Source: Kitasatospora sp. NBC_01250
GTDB taxonomy: Bacteria > Actinomycetota > Actinomycetes > Streptomycetales > Streptomycetaceae
Assembly: GCF_036226465.1 (NCBI RefSeq)
Contig: NZ_CP108476.1
Location: 1,550,001 to 1,614,000 of the forward strand
Length of the DNA stretch: 64,000 nt
Reading direction: 5' to 3'
Part shown: positions 41,624 to 49,737 of the stretch, piece by piece
How the letters are laid out: each line of letters begins with the position of its first letter
How positions within the stretch are numbered: the stretch's first letter is position 1
Translations under genes and position numbers: made by a program
Notes under the pieces: model-generated
Told to the model about the DNA's origin: nothing
Database searches by the model: none
What the model saw: the letters and a program-made list of their open reading frames with translations, nothing else

Positions 41624-43231
41624 ATGTCCCTCAATCGCCACCTGACCCGCAGCCGCGACCTCGCCCGCACCGCGGGCGACCACGCCGCCGACATGTTCGC
41701 GCCGCTCACCCTGATCGCGCGCGGCCTGCGCCGGCACACCGACTGGGCCAGGTCCCGCTGGCAGGCCACGCCCAAGGAGCGGCGCGGCCCGACGCTGCTG
41801 CTCACCGTCGCCGCGCTGGTCGGCGTGGTGCTGCTGCCGCACGGGCCGCTCTTCGCGGTGGTCGCCCTGGTGGCCAGCGCCGCCTGGAGCGGACGCGAGC
41901 GCAAGCCCGCCCCCGTCCCCGAGCCCGACCCGGCCGACGTCAAGCTGCCCGCGCTCTACGCCGCGCTCACCCCCTACCTGGCCGCGCCGGACGACGTCTG
42001 CCCGCTCTACCGCCCCGACGGCCGGTACCAGGACGCCTTCGCCACCTGGTCCTTCGACGCCGAGGGCCGCCTCGCCGGCCTGGAGCTCGGCTACCCGGCC
42101 TACTTCACCGACACCGAACCCGCCGCCCGGGCCCGGATCGAGCAGGTGGTGCAGGCCAAGGCGGGCCGGGCCCGGGAGTACCGCTTCGACTGGGACCTGG
42201 AGTGCAGCCGCCTGCAGATCACCGCGCTGGCCCCGCTGCCCGGCAACGTCCCCGCGCAGACCTGGGTGACCACGCCGGGCGAGATCGTGCTCGGCTTCAC
42301 CGACCCGCAGGCCACCCAGCGGATGATCCCGGTCAGCCACGACGGCGGCTCGGGCCACCAGCCGCCGGTGATCTGGCGCACCGGCGCCCGCTCGGGCGAG
42401 CCGCACCTGCTGGCGCTGGGCTCGGCCGGCTCGGGCACCTCCACCCTGCTGCGCACCATCGCGCTCCAGGCGCTGGCCCACGGCGACGTGCTGGTGATCG
42501 ACGGCGCGGGCACCGGCGAGCACGCCTGCCTGGTCAACCGCCCGGGCGTGCACACGGTGGAGACCAGCCTGCGCGGCGCGCTGGCCGCCCTCGACTGGGC
42601 GGCCCGGGAGACCGAGCGCCGGCTGGCCGCGCTGAACGCCGCCCGCTACCACGGCGAGCCCGCGCCGGCCGACGCCACCCGCCCGTTGTGGCTGCTGCTC
42701 GACCACCCCACCGAGCTGTCCGAGCTGGCCCAGGCCGAGGGCCGGCCCGACCCGCAGGGCCTGCTGGAGCTGCCGCTGCGACAGGGCCGGGCGGCCCGGG
42801 TGACCGTGGTGGTGGTGGACGCGATCGAGGCGGTGGACCGGATCTCGCCCACCGTGCGGGCGGCCGCCCGGGCCCGGGTGGTGCTCGGCGGCCACGGCGC
42901 GCAGGACCTGCGGCTCGCCCTCGGCGTGCCCCTGGACCTGGTGCCCGCCGCTCACACCCCGCCCGGGCGCGGCTACGCCCGGATCGGCAGCCAGCCACCG
43001 GTCCGCCTCCAGGTGCCGGCCACCGTCGACCCGCTGGACGAGGAGGCACCGCCCCGGCTGCGGGACGCGGTGATCGCCCTGATGCCGCACCGCGACACCC
43101 GGATCGAGGCCGCCGCCCCGCCGCTTCCGCAGCACCAGCCCCAGGTGGCCCAGCCCGCCGTCCCGCCCACGGCCGGGGCCACCGCGTCCCGGGTGGAGCT
43201 GCGCAAGGCGGAGCTGGGCAACCCGCGCTGA
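41624..43231 (+). CDS. FtsK/SpoIIIE-like membrane protein with degenerate Walker motifs
   Basis: A 535-residue protein. Two predicted helices lie at about 56-88. The C-terminal two-thirds resemble the FtsK/SpoIIIE ATPase core, with HLLALGSAGSGTSTLL where the Walker A Lys should be Lys (Thr at 272), and LLLLDH-like (WLLLDHPTEL) where the Walker B acidic pair would be. The missing Lys and Glu argue against ordinary ATP hydrolysis. The end is Pro/Gln-rich. Conserved streptomycete paralogues of this type are known by annotation as cell-division FtsK. The ATG at 41624 follows GGGGAG and CAGGACC. Confidence 0.8.
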   Translation: MSLNRHLTRSRDLARTAGDHAADMFAPLTLIARGLRRHTDWARSRWQATPKERRGPTLLLTVAALVGVVLLPHGPLFAVVALVASAAWSGRERKPAPVPEPDPADVKLPALYAALTPYLAAPDDVCPLYRPDGRYQDAFATWSFDAEGRLAGLELGYPAYFTDTEPAARARIEQVVQAKAGRAREYRFDWDLECSRLQITALAPLPGNVPAQTWVTTPGEIVLGFTDPQATQRMIPVSHDGGSGHQPPVIWRTGARSGEPHLLALGSAGSGTSTLLRTIALQALAHGDVLVIDGAGTGEHACLVNRPGVHTVETSLRGALAALDWAARETERRLAALNAARYHGEPAPADATRPLWLLLDHPTELSELAQAEGRPDPQGLLELPLRQGRAARVTVVVVDAIEAVDRISPTVRAAARARVVLGGHGAQDLRLALGVPLDLVPAAHTPPGRGYARIGSQPPVRLQVPATVDPLDEEAPPRLRDAVIALMPHRDTRIEAAAPPLPQHQPQVAQPAVPPTAGATASRVELRKAELGNPR

Positions 43232-43532
43232 ACCGGCAGCCGGATGAGCTGGACGAATGGCCAATTCGGCAAGCACCCCGATACGCTCCGGCAAGCCGTC
43301 CTTGCACGTTAAGAAAGCCGATTCGGTCACGGGGCGCGAATTTCGTGACACTCAGGGTGATAACCCAGTCCAGATGTGACAAATCGGACGGAGATGGGTA
43401 CAAACAGGGGCGGCACGACAGACGACGCATGTCCCGGGACGGGAATCTTCGTCGCAAGTCGAGCGTTGACCGAACGACGAAGACAGCGACCCCAACTAGT
43501 CCTGTGGGCCATAAGCCCTGGAGGCACGATTC
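43232..43532. other. 301-bp region upstream of rbpA
   Basis: This region holds the sigma-R promoter of rbpA at 43441. Further upstream it carries GTGACAC (43346-43351) and TGTGACAAATC (43375-43385), repeated elements resembling a regulator site. No gene is present. Confidence 0.5.
43441..43467 (+). promoter_or_regulatory. Sigma-R promoter of rbpA
   Basis: GGGAAT at 43441-43446 and GTT at 43465-43467 are exactly 18 bp apart, the consensus of the oxidative-stress sigma factor SigR. S. coelicolor rbpA is known to be a SigR target, so position and spacing agree with biology. Confidence 0.85.
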
Positions 43533-43907
43533 ATGAGCGAGCGAGCTCTCCGAGGCACGCGACTCGGCGCCACTAGCTACGAGACCGACCGTGGCATTGA
43601 CCTGGCTCCGCGCCAGACCGTCGAGTACGCATGTCAGAACGGACACCGGTTCGAGGTGCCCTTCTCCGTCGAGGCGGAGATCCCCTCGGTGTGGGAGTGC
43701 CGTTTCTGCGGCACCGAGGCCGTCCTGCTCGACGGTGACGAGCCGGAGGAGAAGAAGACCAAGCCGACCCGGACCCATTGGGACATGCTGATGGAGCGCC
43801 GGACACGCGAGGAGCTGGAGGAGGTGCTGGCCGAGCGGCTGGCCGTGCTCCGCTCCGGCGGGATGAACCTGGCGGTCCACCCGCGGGACACCCGTAAGAG
43901 CGCCTGA
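43533..43907 (+). CDS. rbpA: RNA polymerase-binding protein RbpA
   Basis: A 124-residue actinobacterial transcription factor: an N-terminal arm with RALRGTRLGATSYETD, an RNA-polymerase core domain with VEYACQNGHRFEVPF and WECRFCGTEAVL (zinc-type cysteines), a basic linker EKKTKPTRTHWDMLMERR, and a C-terminal sigma-interaction helix REELEEVLAERLAVLR. It binds the housekeeping sigma factor and activates transcription. The ATG at 43533 has GGAGG eight bases upstream. It is monocistronic with tandem terminators. Confidence 0.97.
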   Translation: MSERALRGTRLGATSYETDRGIDLAPRQTVEYACQNGHRFEVPFSVEAEIPSVWECRFCGTEAVLLDGDEPEEKKTKPTRTHWDMLMERRTREELEEVLAERLAVLRSGGMNLAVHPRDTRKSA

Positions 43908-43922
43908 CCAGAAGTGCACGAA

Positions 43923-43960
43923 CACGTGGGCCCCGATCCATCCGGATCGGGGCCCACGTG
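43923..43960 (+). terminator. Strong terminator after rbpA, 17-bp perfect stem
   Basis: CACGTGGGCCCCGATCC (43923-43939) pairs perfectly with 43944-43960 across ATCC, 15 bases after the stop. Confidence 0.85.
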
Positions 43961-43975
43961 CATGTCCGGTCGGAC

Positions 43976-44002
43976 GCCCTCGGACCGCTGAGGTCCGAGG
44001 GC
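43976..44002 (+). terminator. Second terminator hairpin after rbpA
   Basis: GCCCTCGGACC (43976-43986) pairs with GGTCCGAGGGC (43992-44002) across a 5-base loop and is followed by TCTCTGTG. Confidence 0.65.
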
Positions 44003-44038
44003 TCTCTGTGAGCCGTCCGAGAAGCCGTCCGACGCCCG

Positions 44039-44072
44039 GGCCGGTCCGCGCCGTCAACGGCGCGGACCGGCC
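44039..44072 (-). terminator. Terminator hairpin after fxsA
   Basis: GGCCGGTCCGCGCCG (44039-44053) pairs with 44058-44072 across TCAA, 16 bases beyond the fxsA stop on the minus strand. Confidence 0.7.
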
Positions 44073-44088
44073 GTCGGGTCGGGCTCCG

Positions 44089-44724
44089 TCAGCGGCCCAG
44101 CGGCGGTCGCTGGTCGTCCTCGCCCGGGCGCCAGGCCGACCCGGCACCGCCCTGGTGATCGGCCGGGTCGACCACCTCGCCCTGGACGATCTTGCCGTCG
44201 GGCCGGTGGATCCGCATCTGCTCCTGCAGCCGCAGCGCGTCGGCCAGCGGGTCGCCGCCACCGGGCGTGCGCAGCACCCGGACGGCCGCCCGGCGCCCGG
44301 CCAGGCGCCACAGCGACCGGGTCGGCGGGAAGAGCAGGGTGAGCCCGATCAGGTCGGAGAGGAAGCCGGGCAGGATCAGCAGCAGCCCGGCCAGCACCGT
44401 CAGGCTGGTGCCCGTCTCGGCCGCGCCCGAGGGCGGCACCGCGCCCTGTTCGAAGGAGGCGGAGGCCGCCCGCAGCGCCTTCAGCCCGGCGCGCTTGATC
44501 AGCCGCCCGCCGACCACGACGCCGAGCAGCAGCAGGAGCAGCACCGCCAGCCACCCTGTCACCGACGCGACCTGGATCACCAGCCAGATCTCCAGCACCA
44601 GCCAGGCGGCCACCAGCAGCGGCAGCACACGGCGCAGTCGGCCGCGGCGGCGGCTCGGGGCCCCGGGCTGGCCGGGAACGCGGGTCGGGTCAACGTGCTG
44701 GGTCACGGTACGAGTCCACTCCAT
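44089..44724 (-). CDS. fxsA: FxsA-like membrane protein
   Basis: A 211-residue protein with four predicted helices: LPLLVAAWLVLEIWLVIQVA, GWLAVLLLLLLGVVVGGRLI, LTVLAGLLLILPGFLSDLIGL and FPPTRSLW, with a basic N-terminus and a hydrophilic C-terminus. This is the FxsA layout; in E. coli FxsA relieves phage T7 F-exclusion. It overlaps no other gene and precedes a terminator. The ATG at 44724 has a weak site (GGGGG); an upstream ATG would add seven residues. Confidence 0.87.
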   Translation of the reverse strand: MEWTRTVTQHVDPTRVPGQPGAPSRRRGRLRRVLPLLVAAWLVLEIWLVIQVASVTGWLAVLLLLLLGVVVGGRLIKRAGLKALRAASASFEQGAVPPSGAAETGTSLTVLAGLLLILPGFLSDLIGLTLLFPPTRSLWRLAGRRAAVRVLRTPGGGDPLADALRLQEQMRIHRPDGKIVQGEVVDPADHQGGAGSAWRPGEDDQRPPLGR

Positions 44725-44764
44725 CGCGACGCCCCCGCCCGCCACTCGGGCCGCTCCCGAGCGC

Positions 44765-46585
44765 TCAGGGCGCCACCGTGGACAACGGTTCGGCGGTCGG
44801 CTGTGTTCCGCTGCCGGGCCGGCGACGGCGCTCGATCAGCACGGCGGCGCCGCAGGCCAGCAGGCCGATGACGGCCAGCGCCCACTCCGGCGCCGCGCCC
44901 AGCCGGTCCGCCAGCGTCTTGCCGTCGCGCAGCGGCACGTCGGCGCTGAGCGCGGCAGCGGTGAGCTCACTGGTGCGGCTCTCGATGCTGCCGTCGGGGC
45001 GGATGATCGCGCTGATGCCGCTGGTCGCGGCGATCAGCACGGCCCGCCCGTGCTCGACCGCCCGCAGCCTGGACATCGCCAACTGCTGGTCGGGCTGCCC
45101 GCTGCGGGCGTAGGTGGCGTTGTTCGTCTGCACCACCAGCACCCGGCCGCCGTCGTTGACGGTGTCCCGGACGATCTCGTCGTAGGCGACCTCGAAGCAG
45201 ATCACGTCGCCGATCCGGGCCGGTCCCAGCTGCATGACGCCGGTGCCCTTGCCGGGGTAGAAGTCGTGCGCCACCCGCTGGAACCGGGTGATCACCTTCG
45301 CCAGCACCGAGCGGAACGGCACGTACTCGCCGAACGGGACCGGGTGCTGCTTGGTGTAGTGCGCGCCGGGGCCGCTGATCGGGTCCCAGACGATGCCCTC
45401 GTTCTGCACGTGCTGGGCGTCGGGGCCGTCCACCAGCGCGCCGACCAGGGTGGGGACGCCGATCGTGCGCACCGCCTCGGTGATCCGCTCGTAGGCCAGC
45501 GGGTCGCTGTAGGGGTCGAGGTCGGAGGAGTTCTCCGGCCAGATCACCAGGTCGGGCTGGGGCGCCTGGCCGGCTTTGATCTTCGCGGCCAGCGCCTCGG
45601 TCTCGGCGGCGTGGTTGTCCAGGACCTGCATCGGGCGGCCCAGGAAGTCCATCCCGGGGTGCGGGACGTTGCCCTGGATGACCGCGACCTTGGCGGTGTC
45701 CTTGGAGGTGGTGGGCACCGGGACGGCGTAGCCGCTGACCACGATCAGCGCCGCGCAGGCACCCGCGCCGAGCGGCAGCAGCACCCGGTGGCGGGGGCGC
45801 GGCGCGGCGGGGGTGACCGGCTCGTCGCGCTGGTCGGCCGGCGGGGCGGCAGCGGGCTCGGCGGCCGGATCAGCGGCTGCCGCGACACCCTGGCCAGCGC
45901 CCCGGCCGCCGGCCGGTTCGACCGCCGGGGCCGAGCGGCGGGCGGCCAGGCGGCGCAGCCAGGGCAGGGCGAGGTAGCCGAGCAGCGTGCCGGTCAGCGC
46001 CACGGCGAAGGTGACCAGCGGTGCGCCGCCGAGCGCGGCCAGCGGCGTGAACGGGCTGGAGGTGTTGGCGAAGGCCAGCCGGCCCCACGGGAATCCGCCG
46101 AACGGCGCCCGGTCGCGGGCCCACTCCTCGGTCACCCACAGGCAGGCGGCCCACAGCGGCCAGCAGCGCAACCGCGAGGTGAGCGCGAGGCCGCCGCCCA
46201 GCGCCCAGAGGAAGAGCGCCTCGATGGCGGAGAGCGCCACCCAGCCGTCCGATCCGATCACCCGGATCCAGTCCAGCAGCCACAGGAAGAACGGCAGGCC
46301 GAACGCGAAGCCCGTCCAGGCGCCCTGGCGGAAGGTGCGGCCCCGGGTGAGCAGCGACAGCGCGGCGACCGCCAGCACCGACAGCGGCCACACGTCGTAG
46401 GGCGGGAAGGCGGCGGCCAGCGCGAGCCCGGCCGCGGCGGCCAGCGCGCTGCGGCGCCAGCCGCCGCGCACCTTGGTGCGCAGGCGCTGAAGTCGGCCCG
46501 CCGGCGCGGGCTGCGGCTCCTGCGGCGTGCTCTTCCCGGGCTCCGGGTCAAGGGCGTGCGGAGCCTCGTCGAGGGGCAATGCCAC
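44765..46585 (-). CDS. lnt: Apolipoprotein N-acyltransferase
   Basis: About 606 residues with several N-terminal membrane helices and a C-terminal nitrilase-like domain. The triad is visible: WPENSSD (Glu), YTKQHPVPFGEYVPFR (Lys) and GDVICFEVAYDE (Cys). It N-acylates the lipid-modified Cys of mature lipoproteins. The reading frame is open to 46720, but a large hairpin at 46651-46707, probably the terminator of the upstream gene, would lie in the coding region; GTG at 46585 is therefore preferred. The start remains uncertain. It is followed by the fxsA gene 40 bp downstream. Confidence 0.9.
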   Translation of the reverse strand: MALPLDEAPHALDPEPGKSTPQEPQPAPAGRLQRLRTKVRGGWRRSALAAAAGLALAAAFPPYDVWPLSVLAVAALSLLTRGRTFRQGAWTGFAFGLPFFLWLLDWIRVIGSDGWVALSAIEALFLWALGGGLALTSRLRCWPLWAACLWVTEEWARDRAPFGGFPWGRLAFANTSSPFTPLAALGGAPLVTFAVALTGTLLGYLALPWLRRLAARRSAPAVEPAGGRGAGQGVAAAADPAAEPAAAPPADQRDEPVTPAAPRPRHRVLLPLGAGACAALIVVSGYAVPVPTTSKDTAKVAVIQGNVPHPGMDFLGRPMQVLDNHAAETEALAAKIKAGQAPQPDLVIWPENSSDLDPYSDPLAYERITEAVRTIGVPTLVGALVDGPDAQHVQNEGIVWDPISGPGAHYTKQHPVPFGEYVPFRSVLAKVITRFQRVAHDFYPGKGTGVMQLGPARIGDVICFEVAYDEIVRDTVNDGGRVLVVQTNNATYARSGQPDQQLAMSRLRAVEHGRAVLIAATSGISAIIRPDGSIESRTSELTAAALSADVPLRDGKTLADRLGAAPEWALAVIGLLACGAAVLIERRRRPGSGTQPTAEPLSTVAP

Positions 46586-46650
46586 CTGCGCACCATCTCT
46601 CTGGCTGAATCGGACGTTGGTGCCGAACCCGACCTTCGTGGGTCGGACCT

Positions 46651-46707
46651 GTGCGGGAACCCGGCCGGAACGCGGTTCCGGCCGGGCGGGCGCGCGGGTT
46701 CCCGCGC
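46651..46707 (-). terminator. Nested hairpin terminator after the amidohydrolase
   Basis: The outer stem GTGCGGGAACCC (46651-46662) pairs with 46696-46707 (one wobble), and inside GGCCGGAAC-GCG-GTTCCGGCC (46663-46683) forms a second perfect stem. It lies about 70 bases beyond the amidohydrolase stop on the minus strand. Confidence 0.65.
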
Positions 46708-46777
46708 TGGGTTTTGGCACGACCGTACCCGCCGGGCGGCACCGACCGGAAGTCGCCGTTGTCTGAGAATCCGCAGG

Positions 46778-48427
46778 TCAGCCCAAGAGTGCCCGCTCGT
46801 ACACGGTCCGGCCGCGCACCACGGTGCGCAGGCAGCGCGGCAGCTCGGTGCCCGGGGTGAGGTCGGGCAGGCCGGGGATGCCGGAGCGCGGGTCGGTGGA
46901 CCAGCCGGCCACCCGGTCGTCGGGCGCCTGGACCACCAGCTCGCCGGCACGCCACAGCGCGTAGGTGGCGGGGGCGCCCGGGACCAGCACGCCCTCCTGG
47001 TCGCGGCCCAGCGCCCGCCAGCCGCCCCGGGTGTGCGCGGCGAAGGCGGCCCGCACCGAGATCCGGTGCTCGGGGGTCCGGTGGAAGGCGGCGGCGCGCA
47101 CCGTGCCCCACGGGTCCAGCGCGGTGACCGGGGCGTCGGAGCCGAAGGCCAGCGGCACGCCGGCGCGCAGCAGCGCGGCGAACGGGTTGAGCGCGCGGGC
47201 CCGCTCGCTGCCCAGGCGCTGGACGTACATGCCCTCCTCGCCGCCCCAGGCGGCGTCGAAGGCCGGCTGCACCGAGGCGGTGAGGCCGAGCTCGGCGAAG
47301 GCCGCGATGGTCTTGTCGTCCAGGGCCTCGGCGTGCTCCACCCGGTGGCGCAGCGCCTTGACCCGGGCCACGCCCAGGCGGTCGGCGGCCGTGCGCACGC
47401 CGGTCAGCACGGCGTCGACCGCGGCGTCGCCGATCGCGTGGAAGCCCGCCTGCAGACCGGCCTCGGTGCACGCGGTGACGTGGTCGGCCACCTGGTCGGC
47501 CGTCAGGTAGGCGGTGCCGGTCTGCGGGACCTCCCCCTGGGAGGCGTCCGGCCCGGCGGCATCGGCGTAGGGGGCGTGCAGGCAGGCGGTGCGGGAGCCG
47601 AAGGCGCCGTCCACGAAGAGGTCGCCGCCCGCGCCGACCGCCCCGAGCCGGCGGGCCCGCTCGACGCCACCGCGCTCGCTCAGCTCGCCCCAGTAGCCGT
47701 AGACCTCCGGCCCCTGCTCCTCGGCGGCCAGCGCCAGCAGCGCGGCCAGGTCGTGCTCGGAGGAGATCTCGGGGCCCGCGCACTCGTGCAGCGCGGCGAT
47801 GCCGAGCGAGGCGGCCCGCCGCAGGGTGGCGAGCTGGGCCGCGCGGCGCTGATCGTCCGTCAGCTGGTCGAGCGCGGCGCGGCGCACGGCGTGGTGGGCG
47901 TCGGCGCGCAGCGGCGCGGTGGGGTGGTGGCCGGGCAGCTCGGCCAGGCCCGGGGTGCGGGCGCGCAGCGCGGTGGTGGCCAGCGCGGAGTGCACGTCGG
48001 TGCGCGAGAGGTAGAGCGGGGCGCCACCGGCCGCCCGGTCCAGCTCCGCCAGGGTCGGCGGGCGGCCCTCGGGCCAGCGGGTCTCGTCCCAGCCGTGCCC
48101 GATCAGCACGCCCTCGGCACCGCGCGCGAAGTCGGCGATCCGGGCCAGCGCCTCGGCCAGCGAGGGGCAGTCGGTGAGGTCCAGGCCGGTGAGCGCGAGA
48201 CCGGCGGCGGTGGCGTGCACGTGCGCGTCCACGAAGGCCGGGGTGACCAGCGCGCCCGCGAGGTCGACCACCTCGTCCGCGACGCTCGCGTAGGCGTCGG
48301 CGGCGCCCTCGCTGCCGACCCAGGCGATCTGCTCGCCCTCGATCAGCATCGCGGTGGCGAAGGGGTCGGCCGGGCTGTAGACGGTGCCGCCGCGCAGCAG
48401 CACGGTGCGGGAGGTGCGTTCGGTCAT
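46778..48427 (-). CDS. Amidohydrolase family protein (YtcJ/exoenzyme-like)
   Basis: A 549-residue metal-dependent hydrolase. Motifs are VTPAFVDAHVHATAAGLAL (metal His-xx-His), GHGWDETRWPEGRPPTL, HAIGDAAVDAVL, HRVEHAEALDD (His) and FGSDAPVTALDPWGTV (Asp), in the order of the YtcJ/AtzB-like group. The substrate is unknown. The ATG at 48427 lacks a strong site, and CAGACT seven bases upstream suggests a leaderless mRNA. It ends in a nested hairpin. Confidence 0.9.
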   Translation of the reverse strand: MTERTSRTVLLRGGTVYSPADPFATAMLIEGEQIAWVGSEGAADAYASVADEVVDLAGALVTPAFVDAHVHATAAGLALTGLDLTDCPSLAEALARIADFARGAEGVLIGHGWDETRWPEGRPPTLAELDRAAGGAPLYLSRTDVHSALATTALRARTPGLAELPGHHPTAPLRADAHHAVRRAALDQLTDDQRRAAQLATLRRAASLGIAALHECAGPEISSEHDLAALLALAAEEQGPEVYGYWGELSERGGVERARRLGAVGAGGDLFVDGAFGSRTACLHAPYADAAGPDASQGEVPQTGTAYLTADQVADHVTACTEAGLQAGFHAIGDAAVDAVLTGVRTAADRLGVARVKALRHRVEHAEALDDKTIAAFAELGLTASVQPAFDAAWGGEEGMYVQRLGSERARALNPFAALLRAGVPLAFGSDAPVTALDPWGTVRAAAFHRTPEHRISVRAAFAAHTRGGWRALGRDQEGVLVPGAPATYALWRAGELVVQAPDDRVAGWSTDPRSGIPGLPDLTPGTELPRCLRTVVRGRTVYERALLG

Positions 48428-48510
48428 AGGGGACAGTCTGCACCCGAGTTGTCCCGGTTCTGGACGGTACCCCCGTGAGTTGGACCGACCGGCCGCCCGC
48501 ACCGGCCGGC

Positions 48511-48951
48511 TCAGAGCTTGGGCGGCCGTGCCTCGTACGGGGTGGAGAGCACCACCGTGGTGCGGGTGGAGACGCCGGCCGCGCTGCGGATGCGGGCCAG
48601 CAGGTCCTCCAGGTCGCCGGGTGCGCCGACGCGGACCTTGAGGATGTAGTTCTCGTCCCCCGCGACGCTGTGGCAGGCCTCGATCTCCGGCAGCGGAGCC
48701 AGTCGCTCGGGGACGTCGTCCGGGGCGCTGGGGTCGAACGGCTTGACCGAAATGAAGGCGGTCAGCGCCAGGTTGACGGCGTCCGGGTCGACGATCGCGG
48801 AGTAGCCGCGGATCACCCCGCGCTGTTCCAGGCGCCGGACCCGCTGGTGGACGGCCGAGGTGGACAGGCCGGTGGCCTTGCCCAGGTCGGTGTAGCTCAT
48901 CCGCCCGTCCTGGACGAGCAACTGGACAATGCGCTGATCGAGATCCTCCAC
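48511..48951 (-). CDS. Lrp/AsnC-family regulator
   Basis: A 146-residue regulator with an N-terminal helix-turn-helix (MSYTDLGKATGLSTSAVHQRVRRLEQRGVI) and an ASNC/RAM effector domain (VNLALTAFISVKPF, CHSVAGDENYILKVRV, RIRSAAGVSTRTTVVL). It likely responds to an amino acid. The GTG at 48951 is preferred by fit to the family length. It is divergent from the 142-residue CPxC protein across 263 bp and may control it. Confidence 0.9.
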   Translation of the reverse strand: MEDLDQRIVQLLVQDGRMSYTDLGKATGLSTSAVHQRVRRLEQRGVIRGYSAIVDPDAVNLALTAFISVKPFDPSAPDDVPERLAPLPEIEACHSVAGDENYILKVRVGAPGDLEDLLARIRSAAGVSTRTTVVLSTPYEARPPKL

Positions 48952-49214
48952 AAGGCGCAAACCTACCCGAAAGCCCGGCGCGCGCCGGACACGCACGGCG
49001 CCGGCGGGCGACGGCCCGGGTGGCGTGCGCGTCCGGCGGCGGTGCCGTACCGGCGCTCCGGGTCGCGGCGGGCGGCACATGCCAGCGGGATGTGGCGAAG
49101 GCCACACCGGAGTGCATCACCCTGCGCCGACCTGCAGGGTTATGAGCGGGTGGGACAGGGAAAGGCTGCTGGTGGCCCGGCCGAGTTGGCCCGGCCAGAT
49201 CCAAGGGGGATCAC

Positions 49215-49643
49215 ATGCCTGCAGCTGAGCAGCGCGCCGTCGGCGCCGACAGCACTCTGATGTCGCACGAAGAACCGGAGGGCGACGATCTCGTCCCGGG
49301 CTTCGGCCACATCCCCGGCACCGATCCGGGCGAGGCCGAGACCTGGGAGATCATCCGGGTGCACTGTCCCGAGTGCGACCGCCCGATCGCCCTGCTGGGC
49401 GACGAGGAGCAGTTGCCGCAGCACGCGGTGCTGCGGACCGCCTGGCACCCGTTCTCCCCCGCGCTGTGCGCGGGTTCGGGGCTGCCCGCCGAGGACCTGG
49501 CCGAGTGCGAGCCGGAACCCGGTGCCGAGCCGGCCGACGCACTGGACGCGCTGCTCACCCTGCCGGCCGAACTCGACTGGCGCACCCAGCCGTTCTCGCA
49601 CGTGGGCGGGGCCGGCTCGCTGCCGCTGCAGCGGACGGCCTAG
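49215..49643 (+). CDS. Conserved hypothetical protein with CPxC motif
   Basis: A 142-residue acidic protein. It has WEIIRVHCPECDRPIALLGDEEQLPQHAVLRTAWHPFSPALCAGSG, a CPEC pair plus a later Cys, which could bind zinc, and low-complexity acidic segments on both sides. The ATG at 49215 has GGGGG five bases upstream. It is divergent from the Lrp gene and may be its target. No family could be named. Confidence 0.78.
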   Translation: MPAAEQRAVGADSTLMSHEEPEGDDLVPGFGHIPGTDPGEAETWEIIRVHCPECDRPIALLGDEEQLPQHAVLRTAWHPFSPALCAGSGLPAEDLAECEPEPGAEPADALDALLTLPAELDWRTQPFSHVGGAGSLPLQRTA

Positions 49644-49691
49644 GTGTTCTGACCCCGGGGCGAGTTGGGGCAGGGCCCGGCGGATACGCGT

Positions 49692-49730
49692 CGGGCCGGG
49701 GCCGGAGGCTGTTGCTCCGGCCCCGGCCCG
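49692..49730. terminator. Bidirectional terminator, 16-bp perfect stem
   Basis: Positions 49692-49707 pair perfectly with 49715-49730 across a 7-base loop (GCTGTTG). It lies between the convergent ends of the CPxC protein and the acyl-CoA dehydrogenase. Confidence 0.75.
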
Positions 49731-49737
49731 ATCCGGC

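Noticed and set aside
44192..48478. A 1428-residue open frame on the plus strand, opposite fxsA, lnt and the amidohydrolase
   Set aside because: It is antisense to three genes with clear catalytic motifs, its composition is Arg/Gly/Ala-rich with no domain, and such frames are common in high-GC DNA.
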